Below, piece by piece: positions 1-10,661 of a DNA stretch of 64,000 nucleotides. The position numbers were made by a program, and so were the translations under genes. Location of the stretch: the NCBI GenBank assembly GCA_031216445.1, contig CM062201.1, positions 7,000,501-7,064,500 on the forward strand, in the 5' to 3' direction. This stretch comes from Lateolabrax maculatus. Taxonomy: Eukaryota; Chordata; Actinopteri; Acropomatiformes; Lateolabracidae. Below the pieces are notes generated by a model. That model saw only the letters and a program-made list of their open reading frames with translations, did not search any database and was not told where the DNA came from. Numbering within the stretch: the stretch's first letter is position 1; each line of letters opens with the position of its first letter.

Positions 1-567
1 TAATGAGCAGGAAGAAAAACCCTTAATAACTTAGTCATGACTGAGGGCTTTCCCAAGCAGAAACTCTACAGGCACCAGAAACTAGGTTAAGGGGTGTTTA
101 GTATATCCTCCTCTTGCAGTTTTTAAGGGGTCTCATTCATTTCCATCATAACAGATAATGCCATTCAGCATAAAGTGCATGGCAATTCATTTTGTTTATG
201 AACGAGCTACAACCATGCATAAAATATTGCAAATTCTTAGTACAGCAATTCATTTTCTCTGACGGTTGAGCACAATGCTTATCATGCACACATTCATGCT
301 TCCCTTTGCGCTGGAAAAAGGATCTAATGGCACTGAAATATGTATTCAAAATAACGAAATCTGTCAAATTAAATCATGGACATGGAGCTTGAATGTAAAA
401 TCTGACTTTTACGGTAAAGATGATTTCTATGTGGAAATTATGACAAGAAACTGAATGTGCTTTAATCTCTTCAATTGGGTTAACTATCAAAGATGGCTTT
501 TTTTTTGTTGCTGTTAGTTGGGCTTGATTTGAAGCTGGGCAAACACCCAGTCATAAAGTCTACTTAC
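1..567 (-). other. intron downstream of z8 (truncated at the window edge)
   Basis: AT-rich intron sequence. It contains three GCATG motifs on the sense strand. No exon for z11 or the rest of LamG3 could be placed here; two open frames in it resemble nothing. Confidence 0.7.
214..299 (-). promoter_or_regulatory. GCATG cluster (possible Rbfox sites) downstream of z8
   Basis: Sense-strand TGCATG at 214-219 and 283-288 and GCATG at 295-299 lie 269-353 nt past the z8 donor. Rbfox proteins bind (U)GCAUG and favour inclusion of an exon when bound downstream. The regulatory role here is inferred. Confidence 0.45.
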
Positions 568-591
568 TCTGGGATCTCATTGGTCAGTTGG
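568..591 (-). CDS. agrn: agrn z8 microexon (24 nt)
   Basis: A 24-nt exon, phase 2/2, with acceptor ..CACTCAAG after a pyrimidine-rich tract and a strong donor GTAAGT. Joined to the previous exon it adds eight residues, reading S-QLTNEIP plus GA of an Asp or Glu codon. Mammalian z8 is ELTNEIPA or ELANEIPV. The Asn-x-Ile motif needed for LRP4 binding is kept. Family knowledge: z8 inclusion in motor neurons gives agrin its acetylcholine-receptor clustering activity, and NOVA proteins control it in mouse. No z11 exon was recognised in the remaining 567 nt. Confidence 0.92.
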
Positions 592-3500
592 CTTGAGTGA
601 AAAGGAAAGACAGTGAAGGACATTTACGTGAGACAAGACGTGAGGACAACGACAAGGGTGGTCAGACTGAAGGACAGGACAACGGTCACGCCTAGATCGT
701 GGACAAGACAGCACAGACACGCGTAAAGACACACACATATTCGACAGCGTTCTCCAGCCAGTTGTTTCTGAGTGAGTGTGAGTTGTGCGTCTCCATGGGA
801 GTGTGGTGATCTGCAGGCTGTGGCCTGATTTTCACACCTCTGAGTGTTTGTGTGAAGAGCTGTGAGACGGAGATATAGAGCCGTATGCTTGATGTCTTTT
901 CAGGTTCATCACATAAACATTTTTGTTTGTGCCAACCTGAAGGCGCGCTCTTGCCAACCTCGTAGATGGATGGAAGAGTAAAAATGTCTCATCGGTTGCC
1001 TAAAGGGACAGGATTTCTTTTTTTTTTTTTTTTACACCTGCTCCAGAAACCATTTTACACTTGCGTCATCAGCTTTTTCCCTTCACAGGGTGTACAAAAA
1101 TTGCAGGCGACGTGTCTTTGGATGCCAGTTATGTGAGGAACAGTTGTACACGCATTCAAAGTAGAATAAAAAGTTTAATCATGCATGTGTACTTATTGTC
1201 CAGTGTGTGCTAAGCACTAGACCAAAGAGCGAAATGAGCGCGCTCAGGGCAACACTGTGATTGTTAACCATCTTGCTAATTAGTGAAATCCTGTCAAAAG
1301 TGGAGCAGGACTGCAGTGGACAAGGGGGATGAGCTATTAACCAAGCGTCTAGTTCACCCTGAAGCCCTTGAACTGATGATATCATCAACACTGTCACCAC
1401 AGCTTACCAAGGGAGGAGATGGATAGACCGAGGGGTTATTTGGCTAACAGCTATTACAATGGAGATGTTGGATGAGGCGGATAGATGAGGATCATCCCCT
1501 TGTCCTCTTTCTTACCTCTTTGTAACGGCGTTGTGGTACTCGATGAACGTCTGCCCGTCAAAGGCGATGGCCTCGGTCTCTCCAGCAGACTTCTCGTAGA
1601 TGGCTGCGAAGGAGGGGGGGTGGGGGGTGGGATTGTTCAGAGGATGAGCTCACATCAATCAATAAGACAGAGGGTTCAGTTATCAGAGCTGAAGGCAATG
1701 GAGCGTGAGCAAATGGGGCGGGGGCGGGGGGGTGGGAGTGTTGGTGCGTTTGTGGTTTTAATTAACGTGAAAGGGAAAGCTGGCCACACGCACAAGGTTA
1801 ATGGCGAAAGTGGTGACCGAGTATGTAAGACAGATAGAGCCAGAGTGAGTATATGTCTGGCAGAGTGACATGAAGATGATGAAAGGGATGTGCAACTCTT
1901 GAAAAGAGCATTACATGAATATTCAATCGACATGTTTCATCATTTTCATAACTGCCGCTTTCGTTTGAAATCAATAGATAATGACCCTAACATAAAAGAG
2001 ACATCATATTTCTAATATGGACATTGTTACCTTGCCTACGCAGCACACAATAGAAACAAAGGTCTTATTGGCAGAAAGAAATTAGACTAGTATTGTAGTT
2101 CACCTTCCACTGAGGCAAGCCAAGAACAAGCTGTGCTACACAAAGTATTACTGATTTCAGTCCCACTCATACTACAGCCAAAATGCAGCCATGTATCCTT
2201 TTAGAGTGAAACCAAATAATGTTGGATGAGAAAAAAGAACAATTTGTACAGTTAAAATGATCCACTGCAATTCTACAGTGCCATGATGAGGCAATCTCAA
2301 GCCAGCAATTATTACTGGGCATTGGCTTACACTAATCATACTGATGCTTACAAATATATTTAGTGTTGTTTGAAGTAGGTTAAAGACAAATGTAATGTGG
2401 TCGTGAGGATGGACCAGAGATACTCACTGTTCTGACAGTGTCCCCCTGAGAAACCACTGAGGCAAACGCACTCGTAGGTCTCCAGCTGAGGGTTGCAGCG
2501 GCCGCCGTTGTGGCAAGGCTCCTGGGAACACAGGTGGTCCTGGAACATGGCTACGTTGGTGGAGTGCATGGCATTCTCCTCTCTGAGGATGGGGGTACCC
2601 ATCAGAATGATCTGGGAGCAGGAAACACAAGGTTAAAAGGACACTTCAAAGGTTCACATACTTTAGGTTACACACTAAAGGTCAGCCTACTGGTCGTATT
2701 TAGAACAACTCAGCCTGTGAAAACAGTTGTTCAATGTCTTTTGGGGCTACAAACTTGAGGCATGGTGTCTGAAAGATGTGGGCATTTACTAGCAGTGAGG
2801 GTCTAAAAAAAATGGCATTGGTTGTGTTGGAAATGTAGTGTCTTAACATGAAGTTTGACCCATACTACAAAGCAAAAGTTGGGATTTCTCTGCCTCTGCA
2901 GTTTCGATTTTGACCTTTCTTGTCTTGCTTGTGAGTCCCCCAACTTTATGGTATGGCTCTTTCAAATTACTAAATATTATTTTCTAAATTGAATACATTT
3001 AAATAAAGCAGCAATTTAAGTGTAAATTTGGAGAAAACACACCCTTAGGTTTTGTTCAAGACTCAAGCTGATCTGCCTCATCAGGCTTTTGAGATGTGTT
3101 GCCTGGCAACATGAGCAAACAACCCTAAAGCTGTCATTGCATTTTGATTCAAATTTTGCCATACACTTGGTGCACAGAAACATGTGACTTCTTTTTCCAA
3201 TTAGGCCCTGCACATTAGTCCGAAAATAAGGATGAAAAAATAAATCTGAAGAAATCTGTTACGTTAAATAACCAAAACTGTTCTGGCACAAAAGTGCATG
3301 TTCATGTTGGTGTGTTCCCTGTTCATATTAGTATCATATTATTCATAGTAAGAAGCTGATGTAGAAGAAGCTATTGTTTTCAGGGCCTTTAAATCATGGC
3401 ACACTGTATATAATATACAGTAATTACATGCTAAATTCTCAAGTTATGTTTAGGTTGTAAGTCAGACATAAAATCCCTAGAAGCTCAAGAGTGTCTAGTT

Positions 3501-6500
3501 TTAAAATACTACAGGCTAGATTGTTCTATTTCTACATTTTGGCCCATCCTACCTGTAAACTTAAATAGCTAAATCAATATAATATCATAAAAACACTTCT
3601 TAAAACCTATTTTCATAGACCTGTGTTTATATAACACTCTTCATATTAATTGTTTTTAAATTTCCTTTGGAGGGTTACCTTTATGATTCTTGTCATGCTT
3701 TTAAATCTCCTACCTCCGCTTCATTGCCTTTGTTGTCACTTTAATCTGATTTAATTTTTCTCTCCATAGCAAAACATTTGAAGATAATCATTTACTTCTC
3801 TTGGTTGCTGTCAAAAGGAAAGCGTCGAGTAATGCTGCTTTGTGTTTTCTGCTGAATGATCATTAAACCTAATTATCACAATCCTAAGAGACAACAACTG
3901 TATACAGTGATACTGTAGATTCTTTTTTTTTACATGTTCTTCCTCTAAATATGAATTCCACACTGTCACCATGCAGAAACATTTCTCAGAAATTAGGTGT
4001 TGATGCAACACACATGTTAAACAGGACTTCAAACTCAGAGTACATCCCGTCTTCCTCATAATTAACTATTCCCCATAGGCCAAGTAAGACAAATGCCACA
4101 TTTAGCTTTTGATTTGCTCGAAACTGTCAAGGGAAAGTTTGCAGAGGAGAACTAATGAAGTTTGCACAAACAGTAACATCCTGCCTTTGTTCTACTGGGT
4201 TATTTTTGGCACTGAGACATGAGCTTTTTTCGCTGGAAAGTGGAGGAAAAAAAAACTGGAAGGCTGTCAGGGAAAGATCTGAGAGGAGCGAAAGGAAGGG
4301 ACTTCAAAATGTGCATTCTATTATTAGTGCATGCTAATCCAAATGAGCAGAGTCACTGCCCGTCACAGTGTGAGCTTATAATGGAAAATTACTAGTATGG
4401 GCGTCTGCAGTATGACAGTCGGACAGCTAATAACTTATCGTTGGAATGTGTCTCTGTGTATCTGAGGGCACAAAGGCGCTGAGTCATTAAAATAACATAT
4501 GTACAGTATATTAGTAGTATCCACAAGCCGAGCTAATGACACTTTACTCCTTCAAGAAATATAGGCTTGTAAACATTTACCTTTTGGATTGTTCCCTTGA
4601 AGCCATCCGTGAGTGCGGCGACTCTGGCTAGTCGGCTGTAGTCCGGAGCTCCACCGACAAAAAGAGACTCTTTGAGGTTAAGATCTACGTGCAGGTTCTG
4701 ATGAGACAGGACACAAACAGGTTTCAAGTGGTGAGCCTGAGCTGTGCAAACTTGAAAAAATAGGCTCCCCATCTTTATCTTTAAAAACGCCCAACTTAAT
4801 CTTTTCCATATCCCATCTGCAATTTCTCTCAGGGGTATTCCATTCAGGACGTAATGGCTTATGATTTTACTTTAGTGAGTTATGTGTTTGTGTCCAGGGA
4901 GCATGAAATAAGTTGTATACTTTTAGTCGAGATATAGAGTGAGATTAATAAACCACATTTGCAGACATGTCACAGTCATATGGATTGTCCCATTAAAAAA
5001 AAGGGGGATTTATTCACATTGTAGACGGCAGACACTTTAACTGCACTTCCTCGCCTTCTTTCCACGTCAATACACTTGATACATTACAACATAATTGATT
5101 TCTATGTCTCTCAGAGAGAGTGGTCAATTATACTCTATCTGTGAGGCATAAAAAGAGACTACAAAGGGAAATCAGGAGCAGGCAGGACTTGAGATATGGA
5201 TGGTTCTTTACAGACATCTCTAATGAATGTCTGATCATAAGCACCGACCTTTCAAACAGTTGAGTGTGGAGACACATTAATTGCAATTCATTTGCACTCC
5301 AGAAGGCTATGAAATTCGATTCTTTCCACCAAACCTTTGGGACAATTGCTTTGCATTAGCAAGGTGCCGCTTCCTTCTTTTGCATGGAGGAGCCGGCCCA
5401 CTTCAGAAGGAAGGAATTAATGATCTTTATTTTATGTGGAGCAGTTATTGCCAGAGGGGTAAAGTGGAGTTAATTGCTGGAAAAATGACGGAAGGGGCCA
5501 AATAAACAGGCTTTGTACAGGCAAGCTGGCACCGGCTCAGCTTTTATTTAGAATGAGATTTGGAGTGCAGGAGGCAGCGGCGCTTGGCTGAAGCCCGGGG
5601 CTGTGTCACTGCACCTTGAGCCGCTTCCAGGAGGGACAGGGTGGGAACCTTGGCCAAAGCTGCTGGACCCAGCTGTGGCTGGTGCCTCTAGGCTAAGCCA
5701 AAAGTTGTCACCATTGGCAAGGCAGAGTCGGCCACCTCAGGCTCTTTATGTAGACCTTACTGCTCTGAACGCACATGTACTCTGCAGGTAAATTAACTTG
5801 TGGTTTTTGATCTTGTTTGAGATGTTACACCTTTATGATGTGGTAATAAAGTGAGAATTCATGCAATGGGAATGGTGCATCGTGCTCTGTTCTTAACAGG
5901 TAATAATCAGCACCTGGTGAGAGAGGACAGCTGGTTCTATGGAGTGGTTCTTGCTCTGTGATGCTCAGTGAGTGTTGTTGGTGTTGTTATGGGCGAGTGA
6001 GTGGGTGAACGAGTGAGCGACTTTATGATATTATGGAGGATTGTTCCTGTTTCCAAAAGAAGTGAGAGCAGATGACAAAAGAACAGCTCGGCTTGGCTTG
6101 GCACTTCACCGTCTCCTACGGTATATTTACTCCCCTTCGCTCGCCTCCCCTGTCTTCGCTCTCACTTTTCGACAGCCATGAGGCAGTGGCGTGATATTCC
6201 CGCCTACGCCGGACTAATGAAGACGTTTCTTTGTTGCTAAAAACAATGGCCGTCACAGAGATGACTGTCTCCTTCCCTGCTTCCCTCCCACCTTCCCACC
6301 CTCATCCACCCCCACGGCAGATGGGCCGAGGTGAAAGCCAAACCGCGTTCTTTAAGAGCATCTCTACTTCAGTGCTGTTTGTGTGAGTGTATGGGCTTAT
6401 GAAATGGCAACATTTTCCACAGAACTGGCACCTTTAAAGCGGCCCGCAGCTCTGCAAAAGTACCTTTTACTTTTTCTGTGCTGTTGTGTGAATGAAGAGA

Positions 6501-9500
6501 TGGGGGTGAGAGGACGTGGTGAACGGCTCAAATGAAATATGGGCTAAAGTGTGACTGGGACTTGTCTCATTACCTTGCGTGATTTCTTATTTCCAGACAG
6601 CACATCATAGAGAAGGAAAGAAAATAGGGAGGAAGAGAGTTATTAAGTGAAGACTAGTAAGTCTCTGTGCAGAGCTAGGTAAGAGCAAAAGCCCACAGAA
6701 CACACACAGACACACAGACACAGACACACACACACACACACACACACACACAACTATACTCATGTACACACACATACACACTGGGCACATCTGTAAGAGC
6801 ATTAAAAATAGCTGCAGTGTAGCACAGACATGTGAGATAAGTTCATTAAATAAGAATATGAGAAATGTGAAGAGCCCACTTCTTTGCACGTGCACCTTTG
6901 CATTATACTGTACACTGTACATACAACCACCAAGCAGTGCAAGTGTGTGTTTACACTTAAGAGAGTGAATGCCTAAGAAGGCCATGCATGAAGCAGATGG
7001 TGCCACTAAGACAAGATGAAAAGAAAAAACTTCATGGATGGAATAGTGCCACTAAACCCAACCTCATTTACAGACTGCTGCCATTCGATGAGAGGTGAAG
7101 TAGGTTTTTATTTCTCCTATCTGTACCTATGTGCTTTTGAAAGTATGTACTTCATCATGCTGGCAGCCCGAGCCGTCTTTGATATGATGAACACTCCCAG
7201 CATGCAATATGTATCCGTGCATGTGCCTGTGTGTGACCACCTTTGATATGATATGGGCTCCTCGGAGCAAAGCGTACCATAACTCCCTCCTAGTTCTTAA
7301 AGCAGGAGTAGGAGAGAATTAGCTGAGAGCCATACTGGATGGGGTCTCTGCATTGAGCTCCATAACTAGTCTCAGCTCATCCCTTGCATCCCCCCAACCC
7401 CCCTCAGCTTCGCTTTTCCCTTGCTCTCCTCCTTTAATAAGATTTTCTGCCTCTGTTGCTGGAGTAAAACACAATTACCATGCGGACGAAAGGAGGCAGT
7501 GGGGGAAGGACAGAGCAGCGAGAGAGAAAAAAGGAGGAGAGCGTTGCGTCTTAGAGGAAGATGGTGGAGTTGACAGAGTGCATGTTCATAATCACAAATT
7601 ACACTGTTTAATATAATTGGATGACTTACAGGCTTATCAAACTATTAGATCGCCTTCATTTGGAAGCATGTACCTGCTTTATTGGTCTAGACGCTGGGCT
7701 GAAGAGTTTCATTATACTCCTCTTGCTGCTGCTATCTCCTTTATCTGCCTCCACCTCCCCAGACACCACCTCAAAGGCTGAATTTATAAAATTGACTGTA
7801 CACCGGCAGTAAAAGCTGCTTTTGTTTCCTGTATGCAACACCAAGTTTTATCCCCAGTATGTCAGCAAGCTAAAAGTCTGAGCTTTTAAAATTACAGGAC
7901 TTCCAAAATTAAGACAGCTTGTCAAATTGGCCCTCTACATCTGGAGCTCTCTCTCTTACCTTGATGGATGTCAGGAGATAGCGGCATACTTTCAACAAAT
8001 CAAGCTGGCAGAATGCATGGTGTGAACCGGTGTACAAAACCTCAGCAAGGGGCGGAAAGTTTGCTGATTCAACCGTGCCTGAAGCGGCACGTTGAACCTC
8101 CTCGACGAGGGCGAAACGGAGCAGTACAGCCCGAGGTTGTGGCGAAGACGTGATAAGAGCACGCAGATGATCAAACAAATACGGTATGTACAGCACAAGC
8201 AAGGCGCAGCATAGGTTACACCCACCAGCCCTGCATGCTGAAAACAAGCCATTAGCACCATTGGCTTGTCAGCTTGCTCCTTCTTACCGGTGCCTCCCCT
8301 CGGACAGCGTCCTTATTGTTCACCATGATCTCTCCTTTGCGGTTGGAGCGCTCCAGGTTGATGGTGTTCCACACGTTCAGCTGGATTGCTTCCTTACTCC
8401 TGCATTACACAGACACTCAGTTGAGTCATATGTTAGGGGACACAGGCTCTTTAAAAACACACTGCTGTGTTGTTAGTACGTCCTTTAACCTGTAGCAGGT
8501 TCAAATGTCATTTTATGGGACTGTACAGTTGTTGTTTGGTTTATAACTATTCCCCCAAGTTAGATGATGCTAACCTGATGGTAGCGGGTCCCTTCCCGAG
8601 GTCATAGCGGAACTCCAGGATCCCATCTTTGAGGGACAGAGAGATGAAGTCTCCTTTTCCGTCCGATTTTTGGCCGTTGTAGAAGATCAAACCGTTGGAG
8701 TCATTGGCCATGAGAATCACTGTCATGCTGAGCTTTTGGCTGCAGGCACAGCACAAGCAAAGCCGGTAAACACAGAGTCAGATATACACTGTTATACATA
8801 CATAAAACAAAAGATGCTTGTTTATTTGTTGTTGATTCACTGGTACGCTTTCTATATGGAAATTAGGTGGAGACACTATATATTCTACGTGCTTAGGCCA
8901 ACAGATAATGTGTTATTTGTGTCAATTATTTTCAGGCTTAAAGAAGGCCACCCTGCCTTAGGCACAGAACAAGCTCAGTCTATGAAAACTACATGATATC
9001 CTGTGTTTAGTAATACATAAAAGTCCTGCTGATGTGGGTTTCATGCCGAGACGCGGGACTTACCGCAGGTCGTGGCCGTAGAGATGGAGCCCCTTCAGCT
9101 CCAGGTAAGAGTCTCCGTTGAATAGTGGCATGTAAGCCCCGCTCCTCTCAGCCACTGGAAAAACACAAAGACTATATTCATCCGCAGGGTCCCAATTTCT
9201 GTTGCTGACAGAATTGAAATTCAGGAATAGTCAGTACATCTTTGAAGGACCTGTCAGCATTATGGAAAGAGATGGATTTGTGTTGTCATAGCCTTTGGGA
9301 TTAAGACTTTCTCTTGACAGAAATTCAAACAAAAAAATTCTAAAACCCTTATGTCAGACTGATTACACAGCCCGCCACAGTATAACAAAGAACCTTTGGA
9401 GACATGTAGAGTTTAACACCACAGCTGGGACCCATGAAATAATGCAGCCATTGTATTTTGGCAGGCCCTTTTACAAATTCATGTCTTTGCGATGGGTCTA

Positions 9501-10607
9501 CGTCTGGCTGTCCCGTTTCTGGCTGTCTGGAGTGATTAGGACAGGCACCGTGCCATCCTTCTAACAAGTGGCTTGACATTAAAATTCATTCAAGTGTCAC
9601 CTGGGGGTATGTGTTTATGGTGTTGCTTGCAAAAACTACCCTCATTCAGAGGCATATGCCATACTAGACGCTCGCACACACATATTAACACACATACCTA
9701 TGTAGCAGGCAAGAAAGCTTTTATTCGTAATTGGCTGGGATTAGCTGAGTCGAGTCAGGATGGGGAAGGCAGACGGAGATGAGAAAGCTAATTAGCTATT
9801 GTGCAGAAGACTGCTAATGATGATGGCACGCACCATGGAGGAGAGGGAAAAATAGTCTTGCACACACAACAAGGATTCCTGCACTAAATTGAACTCTAGA
9901 GTAACAGAGCTGCTCAGAATGGAGTTTCTTATAGAGGAGTGTGGAGTTTTTTTTTTTTTTTGCTTTTTCACACTGTTCAAAATGATCAATAAGTCACTAG
10001 AGGTCAAAAACCCACACGACGAGTGGAGCTTGACGAACAAGAAAAGTTGGTCAAGTTGAACTTTTCACAATTTAATGCCACAGAAATAAATGCCTCAAAG
10101 CTATACTTAGGGAGCTGATGGTAAGCTCTGAGGTAATTTGTTTATATTTGAGTAATGCTATCTAATTAGAACTTGCAATAAAACCCAGCAAAACAATATT
10201 AAATTAAGAGAGGCAATAACAAAGCAGCTAAAATGCACATTTTGCGGGTTTAAAAGTGTTGTAGCTGCAATCAAAGCTCCTGGTCCCGCCCCCAATCAAT
10301 CAATTCTCAACAGAATTGCTTGCAACTCTCTCTCTCTCACACACACATTTGTACTTCTATACTTCCCTAGCCCCTTACCCTAACCATCAAAACTAAATGC
10401 CTGACCCCAACCCTTACCCTAAGCCTAACCTAAACTTAATTCTATCCTGGACCTTAAAACCAAGTCTGAACCGTCAAACAGCCCTTTGAAGGTGTCTCTC
10501 TGTCTCACTTTTTGGAAACTAAGGACATTTTGGCCGGTCCTTACTTTCCAAAAATGTCCTCACTCCCATTGTCCAAAACTCAAATTGGTTCTCACAAAGA
10601 TAGCTGT

Positions 10608-10661
<54 letters not shown>

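Noticed and set aside
1..567. Search for the z11 exon (Pro-Glu-Thr-Leu-Asp-like, 33 nt) after z8
   Set aside because: No segment with fitting sequence, phase 2 borders and splice sites was found; it may lie left of the window or be absent.
2510..2758. + strand open frame over the EGF4 exon
   Set aside because: Shadow of the agrn exon at 2428-2611; other + frames over agrn exons were discarded for the same reason.
5760..5768. 9-nt AG...GT bounded segment encoding Ser-Ser-Lys, considered as a y exon
   Set aside because: Weak acceptor and donor (GTCTAC), and the true KSRK exon was found at 6574-6585.
6464..6475. A second 12-nt segment with AG/GT borders (AAAAAGTAAAAG), about 100 nt past the y exon
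   Set aside because: In the needed phase 0 it contains a stop codon (Lys-Lys-stop-Lys) and the donor GTACTT is poor; most likely chance.
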